64,000 nucleotides of DNA. Origin: Candidatus Planktophila sp. (lineage in GTDB: Bacteria; Actinomycetota; Actinomycetes; Nanopelagicales; Nanopelagicaceae). The notes under the pieces are model-generated. The model had not been told where the DNA came from. It did not search any database and saw only the letters and a list, made by a program, of their open reading frames with translations. Shown in pieces: positions 1-8,292 of the stretch. A program made the position numbers and the translations under genes. Position 1 is the first letter of the stretch. Every line of letters begins with the position of its first letter. The DNA is taken from contig JAUXRP010000040.1 of assembly GCA_030681675.1 (NCBI GenBank), positions 310,001-374,000 on the forward strand, written 5' to 3'.

Positions 1-328
1 TAGAACGTCCCCATGAAGCATCCACGCTAATGGGAACTGTTGAAGCGAAATTCGTTGACCAAATATCGACAGCGGCCTGAACTTCTTTTTTAGCCCACTC
101 GGGAAAATTATTATATGTAACGTTGAAACTCGATTTAGCCGTACCAACAGCGAATTTTTCGCGGGGAGAAGCGGAAGTAACTGGGCTTTTTCCTGCATAA
201 ATATGGCCCCACTGAACTCCAGGAACTTTTAGGAAGAGGGCTTCGGCGGCGGGTGCATTCAGAAGCGACCCAGCGAGTGCAGTAATTACGACCGCTACCC
301 GTATCTTCCTAAAGTTGAACGCCCGCAT
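1..328 (-). CDS. Secreted protein, N-terminal part only (cut by window edge)
   Basis: Reading back from an ATG at 328 gives an open frame of about 109 codons that leaves the window. The first 30 residues look like a signal peptide: basic residues (MRAFNFRKIR), a hydrophobic run, then an Ala-rich cleavage area (NAPAAEA). After it comes a segment with an aromatic/Asn stretch (NVTYNNFPEWAKKEVQAAV) and DIWSTNF...VPISVDASW. That pattern resembles the N-terminal region of large secreted proteins, some of them metallopeptidase-like. This is a weak family resemblance from memory. No catalytic motif is inside the visible part, so no function is assigned. A possible -10 (TAGTGT on the minus strand, plus coordinates 337-342) lies 8 bases before the ATG. 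Confidence 0.6.
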   Translation of the reverse strand, partial: MRAFNFRKIRVAVVITALAGSLLNAPAAEALFLKVPGVQWGHIYAGKSPVTSASPREKFAVGTAKSSFNVTYNNFPEWAKKEVQAAVDIWSTNFASTVPISVDASWGRS

Positions 329-363
329 AAGCGCAAACACTACCAAGATGAGATGATTTCACC

Positions 364-666
364 ATGGTCAATAGCGGCGGTAGTGAATTCTCTAAGCAAA
401 TTGACAGGGTTGCTGCTTGCAGAATCACCGTCTTTACCCGCCATGGTTGTCATTTATGTCAAGTCGCTATAGATCTTTTGGAATCAATGCGCACTGAATT
501 GGATTTTACAATTGAGAAGATTTACATCGAAGGCGATGAAAAACTTGAGAGACTCTATGGAGAGCAGATTCCAGTAATTCATATCAATGGAGAGCACCAT
601 GGGTTTTTCAAAGTTGATCCAGAACGCTTCAGATCTTCCCTTGAAAAACATCGTCGGCGTCAATAA
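364..666 (+). CDS. Glutaredoxin-like protein (DUF836 type)
   Basis: A 100-residue thioredoxin-fold protein. Residues from about 22 on read ITVFTRHGCHLCQVAIDLL, with the CxxC-type redox pair CHLC, and a cis-Pro segment (EQIPVIHINGEHHG) follows near residue 70. Length and motif fit the short glutaredoxin family often found in Actinobacteria beside unrelated housekeeping genes. It probably takes part in thiol-disulfide exchange in the cytoplasm; the partner is unknown. It is convergent with the XPB helicase gene and its last 38 bases overlap that gene's 3' end. The ATG at 364 is the first in frame; the conserved part starts about 20 codons later, so a downstream start is possible. Confidence 0.8.
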   Translation: MVNSGGSEFSKQIDRVAACRITVFTRHGCHLCQVAIDLLESMRTELDFTIEKIYIEGDEKLERLYGEQIPVIHINGEHHGFFKVDPERFRSSLEKHRRRQ

Positions 667-2278
667 TTTTGTAGGAATATCCCTGCTCGGCTAAGAAGCG
701 CTGACGGTTTTGTGCGAAGTCTTGATCAATAGTGTCTCGAGATATTACTGAGTAAAACTTAGCGCTTCGGCCATCAGATTTTGGTCGAAGAATTCGTCCC
801 AAACGTTGTGCCTCTTCTTGTCGGCTACCAAATGCACCTGAAACTTGAATCGCAATCGTCGCATCGGGCAAGTCAATTGAAAAGTTCGCAACTTTTGATA
901 CAACTAAACATGTTATTTCTCCAGATCTAAACTTATTAAAGAGAATTTCACGCTCTTTTATTGGAGTGTCGCCCTTTATGAGCGGAACACCGAGGGTTTC
1001 AGAGAGTTCATCCAGTTGATCGATGTACTGTCCGATTACCAAGATCTGCTCACCGGCATGTTTTTCAACTAATGCCTCTGCGACGTTTCTTTTTGTAAGA
1101 GTCGTCGCACATGTGCGATATCGATTCTCGGGTTCGGCCGTTGCATACGAAAGCCTTTCTTCTTCCGTTAAGTTGACACGGACTTCTATACACTCAGCCG
1201 GAGCAATGTAACCTTGAGATTCAATCTCTTTCCAAGGAACGTCATATCGCTTAGGACCAATGAGAGAGAAAACTTCACCCTCCATACCATCTTCGCGCAC
1301 AAGTGTTGCTGTTAAACCTAAGCGGCGACGAGATTGGATGTCAGCTGTGAATCGAAAGATAGGCGCAGGCAGTAAATGAACTTCATCATAAATAATCAGA
1401 CCCCAGTCATGAGTGTCAAAGAGATCCAGGTGCGCATAAACGCCATTCTTCTTTTTAGTCATAACTTGGTATGTTGCAATAGTTACGGGACGTATCTCTT
1501 TCTTCGCTCCTGAGTATTCACCAATCTCATCTTCATTAAGCGTTGTGCGATGTAAGAGTTCCTCTCGCCACTGACGAGCTGCAATTGTATTTGTAACTAA
1601 AATTAAGGTCGTAGCCTTTGCGTGAGCCATGGCGGCAGCACCGACTATCGTTTTTCCAGCGCCACATGGGAGAACTACAACTCCAGAACCTCCATGCCAA
1701 AACCCTTCCGCGGCTAGCTCTTGATAGGGACGTATCTTCCAATCCTTTTGAACTAACTCAATTGGGTGAGCCTGTCCATCCACATACCCCGCGAAATCCT
1801 CAGCGGGCCAGCCTAAGCGAAGTAACGCTTGCTTAATCGCTCCACGTTGACTGGGCAGGACTGCGATGGTTTCAGCATCAATTCGTGCACCAAGGAGCGG
1901 GGCAATCTTTCGTGCGCGAATAACCTCTTCTAGCACGGCAGTATCGGTCGTGACAAGAATCAATCCATAAACGGGATCGGCTTCTAATCGCAATCGACCA
2001 TATCGAGACATTGTTTCTGCGACATCAATCAAAATTGAGTGGGGCACGGCATAGCGGGAGTATTCAATTAAAGTGTCGATAACTTGCTCAGCGTCATGGC
2101 CTGCCGCACGAGCATTCCATAACCCAAGTGGCGTCAGGCGATATGTATGAATGTGTTCAGGGGATCTTTCGAGCTCAGCAAATGGCGCTATTGCTCGCCG
2201 ACACTCAGTTGAGAGGGGGTGGTCGATATCTAGAAGTAAAGTCTTATCACTTTGAACAATTAACGGACCATCAGTCAT
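629..2278 (-). CDS. XPB/Ssl2-type DNA repair helicase
   Basis: A 549-residue superfamily 2 helicase of the XPB kind. Seen in order: an N-terminal helicase-associated region, Walker A PCGAGKT (204-210), DEVH box (298-301), motif III LTATLVRED near 325, and C-terminal motif VI QRLGRILRP near 495. Bacterial XPB helicases are 3'-5' DNA translocases thought to act in repair; many Actinobacteria carry one. The gene's start overlaps the M20 peptidase stop by 8 bases (ATGACTGA), so the two are probably co-transcribed from the right. The separate helicase-associated protein at 3342-5537 resembles the kind of domain that is fused to or works with such helicases. Confidence 0.93.
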   Translation of the reverse strand: MTDGPLIVQSDKTLLLDIDHPLSTECRRAIAPFAELERSPEHIHTYRLTPLGLWNARAAGHDAEQVIDTLIEYSRYAVPHSILIDVAETMSRYGRLRLEADPVYGLILVTTDTAVLEEVIRARKIAPLLGARIDAETIAVLPSQRGAIKQALLRLGWPAEDFAGYVDGQAHPIELVQKDWKIRPYQELAAEGFWHGGSGVVVLPCGAGKTIVGAAAMAHAKATTLILVTNTIAARQWREELLHRTTLNEDEIGEYSGAKKEIRPVTIATYQVMTKKKNGVYAHLDLFDTHDWGLIIYDEVHLLPAPIFRFTADIQSRRRLGLTATLVREDGMEGEVFSLIGPKRYDVPWKEIESQGYIAPAECIEVRVNLTEEERLSYATAEPENRYRTCATTLTKRNVAEALVEKHAGEQILVIGQYIDQLDELSETLGVPLIKGDTPIKEREILFNKFRSGEITCLVVSKVANFSIDLPDATIAIQVSGAFGSRQEEAQRLGRILRPKSDGRSAKFYSVISRDTIDQDFAQNRQRFLAEQGYSYKIIDADDVFQGKI

Positions 2279-3332
2279 TGAGAATATCCTTTATAAAGGC
2301 ATGTAAGAATTTGCTCCGACTTTCCAGGGTTGTTATGTCGATCCATTCATGTGCAGCGTGTGCGCCATCTCCAACTGCACCCAGACCATCTAATACTTGA
2401 ACACCAGTTGCGGCGGCAAAATTACCATCGCTTGCACCTCCAACGGATGCATGTCCCAGTGGGGACATACCTAAAGTTTTAGCAACTTTCTCTGCACGTT
2501 CGTATAAAGCTATTGTCGATGCAGTTTCAAGAGGTGGGCGATTAAATCCACCGGTAATTTCATATCGAGCTAATGGGTTTACTGAAACTAATTTCCGAAT
2601 CGCTGCATCTACTCGATCTAATTCAGACATCGAAAAAGAGCGGACATCAATATCAAGAGTTGCTAAATCTGGGACGGTGTTTGTCGTGTTTCCAGCCCGC
2701 AACATTGTTGGAACCACAGTTGTTCCGAGATCAATATTTTCTAAGCTCGAAACTTTGAGAATTGCATGAGCGATTTCAATGGTCGCATTAATACCTTTTT
2801 CAGGCTCAAGTCCAGCATGAGATGCCCTGCCATGAATCGATATTTGATACATGGAAGTGCCTTTGCGCCCAGTTTTAACCTTTCCATTTAATGAAGCTTC
2901 GAGAACTAGAACCGCCCTAGCGCGAGCAGAAATCTCTTTAATAAAATCCTTACTAGAAACACTGCCAGTTTCTTCATCGCTTGTTGCTACAAGAGCCACA
3001 GCACCATCAATGCCCACCATCGCAAATAAGGCTTGGATAAATCCAGCTTTCATATCAAAGATTCCAGGCCCAGTCGCCGCCTTTTCAGTAACGCTCCATA
3101 AAGGTTGAAAAGATCCCTTTGGCCAGACAGTGTCCAAATGTGCAAGCAGAATCACTTCTGGAGTATGTGGACCCCACCAAAAAATGGGGCGACCATTAAT
3201 CTCCTGAATCTGTGCTGGAGTACCAAGAAGCTCATGAGCAATCTGGCTAGCGCAATCCATGACTTCACGGCATGCTGCTAAATCCTCAGTTGGAGATTCA
3301 ACACGAACAAGTTTTTCTAGCGCCGACAGCAT
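2271..3332 (-). CDS. M20 family zinc peptidase (carboxypeptidase G2-like)
   Basis: A 353-residue M20 metallopeptidase. Metal-site motifs are all visible: LLAHLDTVW (His65, Asp67), GPGIFDMKAG (bridging Asp93), TSDEETGS (general base Glu120 and Glu121), and a C-terminal GDGAHAAHEWI His. The dimerisation-domain motif GRASHAG is also present. The family removes C-terminal amino acids or acyl groups from small peptides and amino acid derivatives; the GxxDMK and DEETGS forms resemble the glutamate carboxypeptidase branch more than DapE or ArgE. The real substrate cannot be read from sequence. The ATG at 3332 lies 6 bases after a TAGGAT box, which suggests a leaderless transcript that also reads into the helicase gene. 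Confidence 0.88.
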   Translation of the reverse strand: MLSALEKLVRVESPTEDLAACREVMDCASQIAHELLGTPAQIQEINGRPIFWWGPHTPEVILLAHLDTVWPKGSFQPLWSVTEKAATGPGIFDMKAGFIQALFAMVGIDGAVALVATSDEETGSVSSKDFIKEISARARAVLVLEASLNGKVKTGRKGTSMYQISIHGRASHAGLEPEKGINATIEIAHAILKVSSLENIDLGTTVVPTMLRAGNTTNTVPDLATLDIDVRSFSMSELDRVDAAIRKLVSVNPLARYEITGGFNRPPLETASTIALYERAEKVAKTLGMSPLGHASVGGASDGNFAAATGVQVLDGLGAVGDGAHAAHEWIDITTLESRSKFLHAFIKDILND

Positions 3333-3338
3333 AAGGCA

Positions 3339-3344
3339 ATCCTA
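3339..3344 (-). promoter_or_regulatory. -10 box of leaderless promoter for M20 peptidase
   Basis: TAGGAT on the minus strand is followed by exactly 6 bases and the ATG at 3332. The transcription start would fall on the start codon. It overlaps the stop codon of the upstream helicase-associated gene. Inferred from the TANNNT pattern and spacing only. Confidence 0.45.
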
Positions 3345-5537
3345 TATCGGCGCTACGCCGGTAATGCGTGGAATTCGAAAGGATTGAACTTCACCAGTTG
3401 CATGGTCACGGGCAATTAATGATCCAGCGCTGACCCGAATTGGATCAATTATTCTGTGAGTAACCGAACCGTTGTTATCGGCATATCCGATGGAGAGGGA
3501 CTTCTCTTCAATAATAAATCTATTTACTAAATCCATGGTTTCATTTGCGGTGCTACGGGGAAGAGCTCCCAAAGCCTCATTAGCAATTTGACGCAAACGC
3601 GTTTGTTTGTGGGTAGATTTTTCACCAGTTCGTATCGCTCGTATAGCTGAGATCAAAGAATCTTCGCTCGGAATCTCGATTTCACCGATGACACGGGGAG
3701 GTCGCGGCTTAGTCAAAGCCCGATTTGCTCGAGTGCCCATCAACATCAAACCATTGGCAGATTCGGCTGCAGGTAAATACCCGGATTCTTGTAAATGACG
3801 CATGAGTTCATTGGCATCGTGATCGCAGATAACAACTTCAGGTGCGATTCGACGAAGTGAAAGTATCTCTAATTTTTTGTCAAGCATTATTTGTGAGATA
3901 AGAGAAGTATCTTCACAGCGGATAAAAGATGATGTATTCCCAACTCGCAACTTGCCGTGCTTTTTGGCAACATCGGTAATTAAGTATTCAAGTGGCTGCG
4001 GCATAGGTGTTTTGGAGGTTTTGGTTAAAAAAGATCTAATCTCATCGCCAGTTTTTCCATGATCTAGCGCGCGACGAATAGTAGCTTCACTAAAGCGATA
4101 AACCGTTGCACCACCGCGACTTTCAATTTCGGCCATAATCGCTAACTGTTGTGATATTTCATGTTCTAGCGGTCCCGGCGCAATCGCCGTATTGTCGCTT
4201 TGTATCAAGATGTGGTCCACAGTTTTAGGTAGATCACGATTTATTAAATCCAATTCTTCTCCGTTAAGGAAACGAACACCGTACTTCGAAATTGCACCTT
4301 GGCCAGTGATTCCTAACCATTCAGCTTCACGCAGAGTCCAAGCGGCTAGCTCTTCCTGCAAAGAGGAGTTTCTTCGTACCGGCGCACGCCAAGCAAGTAA
4401 CTCATTAAAACTCTTACTCTCAGGTGCCACAGACTCATTCTCAGTAAGAATTGAGAGTGTTAATGCACGCACACGAGCAGCGTTAACACGATCTAGTTCC
4501 GGTCCCAAAGCGGCAACATTCTTCGCCTCGGCCCGCCCAACTAAACCACTAACACGTGAAGTAATTAACCATGCAGATGCAATCGCTTGCCATCGATCTG
4601 AAGGTGTTTGCATTAACCAAATGTCGAATTTATTGCTTGGCATAATCCGATTGGCTGCGTCAACACTTATTAAAGAGGCCAAGTACGCTAACTCCACAAT
4701 AAATGCCGTACATGATTCTTCGAGTCCGAGGTGAGTTGCGATAATTTTTAAATCACGTACGCCCAATCCTCCGGCTCGAAGCGCATCTGCAGGCTCTTCC
4801 GCCCAGAAATTAAGTAGCTCTTCAACCCAACGCAAAACCGTCGAAATATTTGCAATTGCTGCACGATTGACTTGATGCTCATCTCGTTTAACTCCAGACA
4901 ACGTTGGTGCAGTAATGAACATTTCTTTGTGTGTTTTCCCACCACGCAGGTATAAGCCCACTTCACGCGGTAAAATAACTGTGCGTTGATCTAGAGGTAC
5001 TAAGAATTTGCGCTCCAATAACCATCCAACTCCAGCTCCGGGGTTTTTAATGTCACCAACGCTGCCACGGGGAGGTCCCCATATAAGACGCTCCAATACT
5101 TTTTTCGCGTCGGCCGGGGCGTTCTCTAAATCTGCCAGCTTAAGTTTCGCCAGCGAAGTCGGCCCAAGTCCTGCCGGCTCATTACCAATTAAATCTCGAA
5201 GTTGAGATGGAAGTCGCATGCCATCATTGGATGGATATACAAGACCGATAGCAATTAAATGCTCAAGAGCACTGGTGGCCGCTTTATGGGTGAGTGCAAC
5301 TAATGATTTGACTGAAAAGGGTTCGTTGAGTGTTCCTGCCGCTTCTAATACTTGAAACTGCCATTGGTTGAGCGAGTCAATCGCCCGCGCCAAACTAGGC
5401 GCCGAACAAGCCCGGACGGAGAGAGATGTTATATCTGGAGGTACCGGTGTAATTAAATCAGGCCTGGCAGTAAATAACTCCAAAAAGGAAGCGTCATCGA
5501 TACTACGTAAGTAGTCGGAGAAAGAGCGCATTTCCAT
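3342..5537 (-). CDS. Helicase-associated (XPB/Ssl2-like N-terminal) domain protein
   Basis: A 731-residue protein with no Walker motifs. Its opening (SFSDYLRSIDDASFLELFTARPDL) and the repeated helix-turn-helix-like blocks (WQFQVLEAAG, SVKSLVALTH, HLIAIGLVYPSNDG) match the actinobacterial helicase C-terminal-domain-3 / XPB N-terminal-like family. Around residues 455-620 lies a stretch (ILIQSDNTAIAPGPLEHEI, DHDANELMRHLQESGYLP) typical of that family, and the last 90 residues (LVNRFIIEEKSLSIGYAD, RIIDPIRVSAGSLIARD) look like a WYL-type ligand-binding fold. It probably assists the XPB helicase encoded two genes downstream. The start could be ATG 5537 or ATG 5531. Confidence 0.82.
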   Translation of the reverse strand: MEMRSFSDYLRSIDDASFLELFTARPDLITPVPPDITSLSVRACSAPSLARAIDSLNQWQFQVLEAAGTLNEPFSVKSLVALTHKAATSALEHLIAIGLVYPSNDGMRLPSQLRDLIGNEPAGLGPTSLAKLKLADLENAPADAKKVLERLIWGPPRGSVGDIKNPGAGVGWLLERKFLVPLDQRTVILPREVGLYLRGGKTHKEMFITAPTLSGVKRDEHQVNRAAIANISTVLRWVEELLNFWAEEPADALRAGGLGVRDLKIIATHLGLEESCTAFIVELAYLASLISVDAANRIMPSNKFDIWLMQTPSDRWQAIASAWLITSRVSGLVGRAEAKNVAALGPELDRVNAARVRALTLSILTENESVAPESKSFNELLAWRAPVRRNSSLQEELAAWTLREAEWLGITGQGAISKYGVRFLNGEELDLINRDLPKTVDHILIQSDNTAIAPGPLEHEISQQLAIMAEIESRGGATVYRFSEATIRRALDHGKTGDEIRSFLTKTSKTPMPQPLEYLITDVAKKHGKLRVGNTSSFIRCEDTSLISQIMLDKKLEILSLRRIAPEVVICDHDANELMRHLQESGYLPAAESANGLMLMGTRANRALTKPRPPRVIGEIEIPSEDSLISAIRAIRTGEKSTHKQTRLRQIANEALGALPRSTANETMDLVNRFIIEEKSLSIGYADNNGSVTHRIIDPIRVSAGSLIARDHATGEVQSFRIPRITGVAPI

Positions 5538-5577
5538 AACTTGCTAACATTACTGGGCTTTAGTACGTAATGGGTAA

Positions 5578-6345
5578 TTAACTGCGCTTTCTGCGGGGAG
5601 TAAGCCATGTCACCAACGCTGCCAAGCGTACGACCAGCGGGGAGACTGCCTTTCCAATGAAACGGGCTTTACGGAAATCATAAATTGGCCACCCTTCGGC
5701 CATTGCTCGAAGTCCGAGAATTGCATCAGGATTAATCGCAGATGGATGACCCACACATTGCAGCAAAGGAAGATCATTGTTGCTATCAGAGTAGGCATAA
5801 CATTCGGATAGATTTAAGCCTGTCCGCTTTGCTAAATCTTGAACAGCAACGACCTTCTCCTTCCCATGTAATAAGGCACCCAACATTGCGCCAGTGTATG
5901 CACCATCTTTAATTTCAGCTTTGCTTCCGAGAGCGCCTGTAAATCCTAAGCGATTTGCAATCAAAACGGCCATATCTTCCGGAGCGGCAGTGACTAACCA
6001 AACTTCTTCATTGTTCGAAAGATGTTTTTGGGCGATCTCAATTGTGCCTTGCCAAATCGCTGGCGATACATACTCATCATAAATCTCTTGGGCGATTGCT
6101 TCTACATCTTTTACAGAGTGGCCGCCAATAAAATCCGTAGCTGATTTTTGGAATCGCGCGATCTCCTCTTTATTTTCTTTTCCTGTTAAGCGAAATCTCA
6201 GATTTGCCAAAACAAATCGTGAGATATCTCTTTTGGTGAAATAGCCCCTCTGATACATGCCGCGACCAAGGAGGTAGATGGTTGAACCACGGATAAGCGT
6301 GTTATCGACATCAAAAAAGGCCGCTCGCTTCGCTGTGAGTGCCAT
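5578..6345 (-). CDS. HAD-superfamily IB hydrolase (SerB-like phosphatase)
   Basis: A 255-residue HAD phosphatase. Motif I is FFDVDNTLIRGST (nucleophile and acid Asp at about 12 and 14), motif II is LVTAAPED, a Lys is provided by the HGKEKVVAV segment, and motif III is AYSDSNNDLPLL. The helical cap between motifs I and II is of the type seen in subfamily IB, with members acting on phosphoserine or small phosphorylated alcohols. Length and the C-terminal basic hydrophobic tail (LVVRLAALVTWLTPRRKRS) match an actinobacterial group that may touch the membrane. Substrate unknown. The ATG at 6345 lies 6 bases after a TAAGGT box. Confidence 0.87.
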   Translation of the reverse strand: MALTAKRAAFFDVDNTLIRGSTIYLLGRGMYQRGYFTKRDISRFVLANLRFRLTGKENKEEIARFQKSATDFIGGHSVKDVEAIAQEIYDEYVSPAIWQGTIEIAQKHLSNNEEVWLVTAAPEDMAVLIANRLGFTGALGSKAEIKDGAYTGAMLGALLHGKEKVVAVQDLAKRTGLNLSECYAYSDSNNDLPLLQCVGHPSAINPDAILGLRAMAEGWPIYDFRKARFIGKAVSPLVVRLAALVTWLTPRRKRS

Positions 6346-6351
6346 GTCACT

Positions 6352-6357
6352 ACCTTA
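6352..6357 (-). promoter_or_regulatory. -10 box of leaderless promoter for HAD phosphatase
   Basis: TAAGGT on the minus strand, then 6 bases, then the ATG at 6345. It is one of two outward-facing leaderless promoters in the 50-base gap between the HAD and histidine phosphatase genes. Confidence 0.5.
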
Positions 6358-6383
6358 ACTAACTTGGCCTACAAGAGAGGCTT

Positions 6384-6389
6384 TATGCT
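6384..6389 (+). promoter_or_regulatory. -10 box of leaderless promoter for histidine phosphatase and cytochrome c genes
   Basis: TATGCT, then 6 bases (TGCGCA), then the ATG at 6396. No Shine-Dalgarno lies between. It is likely to drive the phosphatase and, because the following genes overlap or abut, the whole block up to ccsB. Confidence 0.55.
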
Positions 6390-6395
6390 TGCGCA

Positions 6396-7016
6396 ATGAG
6401 TTCAACGGTCCATGTTATTCGTCACGGTGAGGTAGAAAACCCGGCCAAAATTCTCTACGGTCGACAGCCAGGCTGGAAACTCTCGCAACGAGGCCAAGAG
6501 ATGGCAGTGGTTTTAGGAGATTGGTCAAAATCAATTGACCTGGGTGCTTTACATGTTTCACCTTTGCAACGTGCACAGGAAACCGCAGCCCCAATTGCGC
6601 AAGCACACAATGTGGCAGTCACAACCGATGAGCGGTTAATTGAAGCTTCAAATATTTTTGAAGGCAAAGCTTTTGGGGTTGGTGACGGAGTTTTGCGCCA
6701 CCCAGCAGCATGGCGACACTTATGGAATCCTTGGAAACCATCTTGGGGAGAGCCGTATGAAGAGCAAATAGCACGAATGCTTGCTGCAATCTTTTTCGCT
6801 CGTGACAAAGCAGAAGGCAGAGATGCTATTTGTGTCTCACACCAACTCCCTATTTGGATTCTACGAAGTGCCATTGAGAACCGTCGATTGCTGCACGATC
6901 CTCGTAAACGCGAATGTTCATTAGCATCTGTCACAAGTATTCATTTTGATAATGACGGGTTAATTTCTGGCTTAACTTACTCCGAACCTGCACGTCACCT
7001 ATTGCCAAAGAAATGA
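6396..7016 (+). CDS. Histidine phosphatase family protein (phosphoglycerate mutase-like)
   Basis: A 206-residue protein of the histidine phosphatase superfamily. The catalytic RHG motif is at the start (VHVIRHGEVENP, His10), with a second Arg in VSPLQRAQETA, the Glu region near residue 83 and the second catalytic His in ICVSHQLPIWIL at about 148. Cofactor-dependent mutase is unlikely because members of this length and sequence are usually broad phosphatases. It overlaps the next gene by 4 bases (ATGA), so it is co-transcribed with the cytochrome c maturation genes; the functional link is not obvious. Substrate unknown. Confidence 0.85.
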   Translation: MSSTVHVIRHGEVENPAKILYGRQPGWKLSQRGQEMAVVLGDWSKSIDLGALHVSPLQRAQETAAPIAQAHNVAVTTDERLIEASNIFEGKAFGVGDGVLRHPAAWRHLWNPWKPSWGEPYEEQIARMLAAIFFARDKAEGRDAICVSHQLPIWILRSAIENRRLLHDPRKRECSLASVTSIHFDNDGLISGLTYSEPARHLLPKK

Positions 7017-7570
7017 CTATGAGTTTTTTTTACAGATATCTAAGTTTCATAGTTGTAGCACTTATATTGGCCGGTTGCAGCGGAGGCGGAGGCGGAGCGT
7101 CAAGTGCTCAAGAGAGTTTTGTTTCGGGTAACGGTTTAGTGACACTTATCAAATCTCAAGATCGAATCGAAGCACCTTCATTAACAGGAATGACTCTTTC
7201 AGGAACAAATTATTCACATGTCTCTGGTCGAGTTACTGTAGTAAATGTTTGGGCATCTTGGTGCGCACCTTGCAGATCCGAAATGCCAACGCTAATTGCT
7301 TTGTCCAAAAAATATAAGGAAACCACATTTATTGGAATTCTTACCCGTGATAATCTTCCGACGGCAGAGGCATTCCAACGTCGATTTCAAATCCCATATC
7401 CAACACTGATTGATGACTCAATCTTGATAGGCTTTAAAGGCTCACTACCCGCAAATGCAATTCCCACAACAGTCGTAATTGATCGAGATGGGAAAGTCGC
7501 TGGACGAATTTCAGGAGCTATCACAGTGGCTTCACTATCTAAGTTAATCGAAACCGTGAGTAACGAATGA
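7013..7570 (+). CDS. TlpA/ResA-like thioredoxin lipoprotein
   Basis: A 185-residue lipoprotein thioredoxin. The lipobox LAGC places the lipidated Cys at residue 22, followed by a Gly/Ser linker. The redox motif is WASWCAPCRSEMP with Cys84 and Cys87, and the cis-Pro segment is NAIPTTVVID near residue 158. Such proteins sit outside the membrane and keep apocytochrome c cysteines reduced so that haem can be attached. Electrons come from CcdA, whose gene follows with a 4-base overlap. ATG 7013 overlaps the upstream stop; a second in-frame ATG lies at 7019. Confidence 0.9.
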   Translation: MTMSFFYRYLSFIVVALILAGCSGGGGGASSAQESFVSGNGLVTLIKSQDRIEAPSLTGMTLSGTNYSHVSGRVTVVNVWASWCAPCRSEMPTLIALSKKYKETTFIGILTRDNLPTAEAFQRRFQIPYPTLIDDSILIGFKGSLPANAIPTTVVIDRDGKVAGRISGAITVASLSKLIETVSNE

Positions 7571-8292
7571 GAGATTTCTTTGTAGAGCAAATCCTTAATG
7601 GTTTTTTGATTACAGCTTTTCCAATTGCAGTAATTGCTGGCCTTGTCTCCTTTCTATCCCCATGCGTACTTCCTTTAGTTCCAGGCTATTTATCATTTGC
7701 CGCAGGATTTTCAAATAACCGAGGTAAAGTATTTTTAGGCTCACTTTTGTTTGTTTTAGGCTTCTCAATTGTATTCATCTCGTACGGAGTTATCTTTGGA
7801 GGTTTAGGTAATCAACTTGCGGCCAATGAGAAAATTATTTCTAGAGTTCTGGGTGTATTAACTATTTTCATGGGATTTATCTTCCTGGGAAAATTTCCTA
7901 TGGTACGTACATTTCGACCACAGATGAAGACGACTAGTGGCTTAATTGGTGCACCATTACTCGGTTTTCTATTTGGAATTGGTTGGACGCCTTGCATCGG
8001 TCCGGCTCTTGCAGCCGTCCAAACTTTAGCATTTCAAGAATCAAGTTCGATGCGAGGGGCTTTTCTCTCACTTGGTTATTGTCTTGGATTAGGTCTTCCA
8101 TTTATAGCTTCAGGAGTTTTTTTCGATCGTTCCGAAAAATTGCGCAAGTTCTTAGTTCGACGTGGAGATTTGATCTCTAAAATTGGAGGCGTTTTTCTTA
8201 TTGCTTTGGGGTTCCTTCAGGTAACTGGCACATGGGGTCAGATCATCAACTCAATGCGCTCACTTATTTCAGATTTTATTCCGGTAGTGTAA
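7567..8292 (+). CDS. ccdA: Cytochrome c biogenesis protein CcdA
   Basis: A 241-residue membrane protein with six predicted membrane segments. The two conserved Cys motifs of the CcdA/DsbD transporter core are visible: LVSFLSPCVLPLVPGYLSF (near residue 34) and GIGWTPCIGPALAAV (near residue 143). It carries reducing equivalents from cytoplasmic thioredoxin across the membrane to the TlpA-like protein just upstream. It abuts resB (stop at 8292, next ATG 8293). System II cytochrome c maturation is therefore present. Confidence 0.93.
   Translation: MRDFFVEQILNGFLITAFPIAVIAGLVSFLSPCVLPLVPGYLSFAAGFSNNRGKVFLGSLLFVLGFSIVFISYGVIFGGLGNQLAANEKIISRVLGVLTIFMGFIFLGKFPMVRTFRPQMKTTSGLIGAPLLGFLFGIGWTPCIGPALAAVQTLAFQESSSMRGAFLSLGYCLGLGLPFIASGVFFDRSEKLRKFLVRRGDLISKIGGVFLIALGFLQVTGTWGQIINSMRSLISDFIPVV

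Noticed and set aside
4192-4734. A 180-codon open frame on the plus strand inside the helicase-associated gene
   Set aside because: It lies fully antisense to a well-supported 731-residue gene, has no RBS and shows no domain-like pattern.
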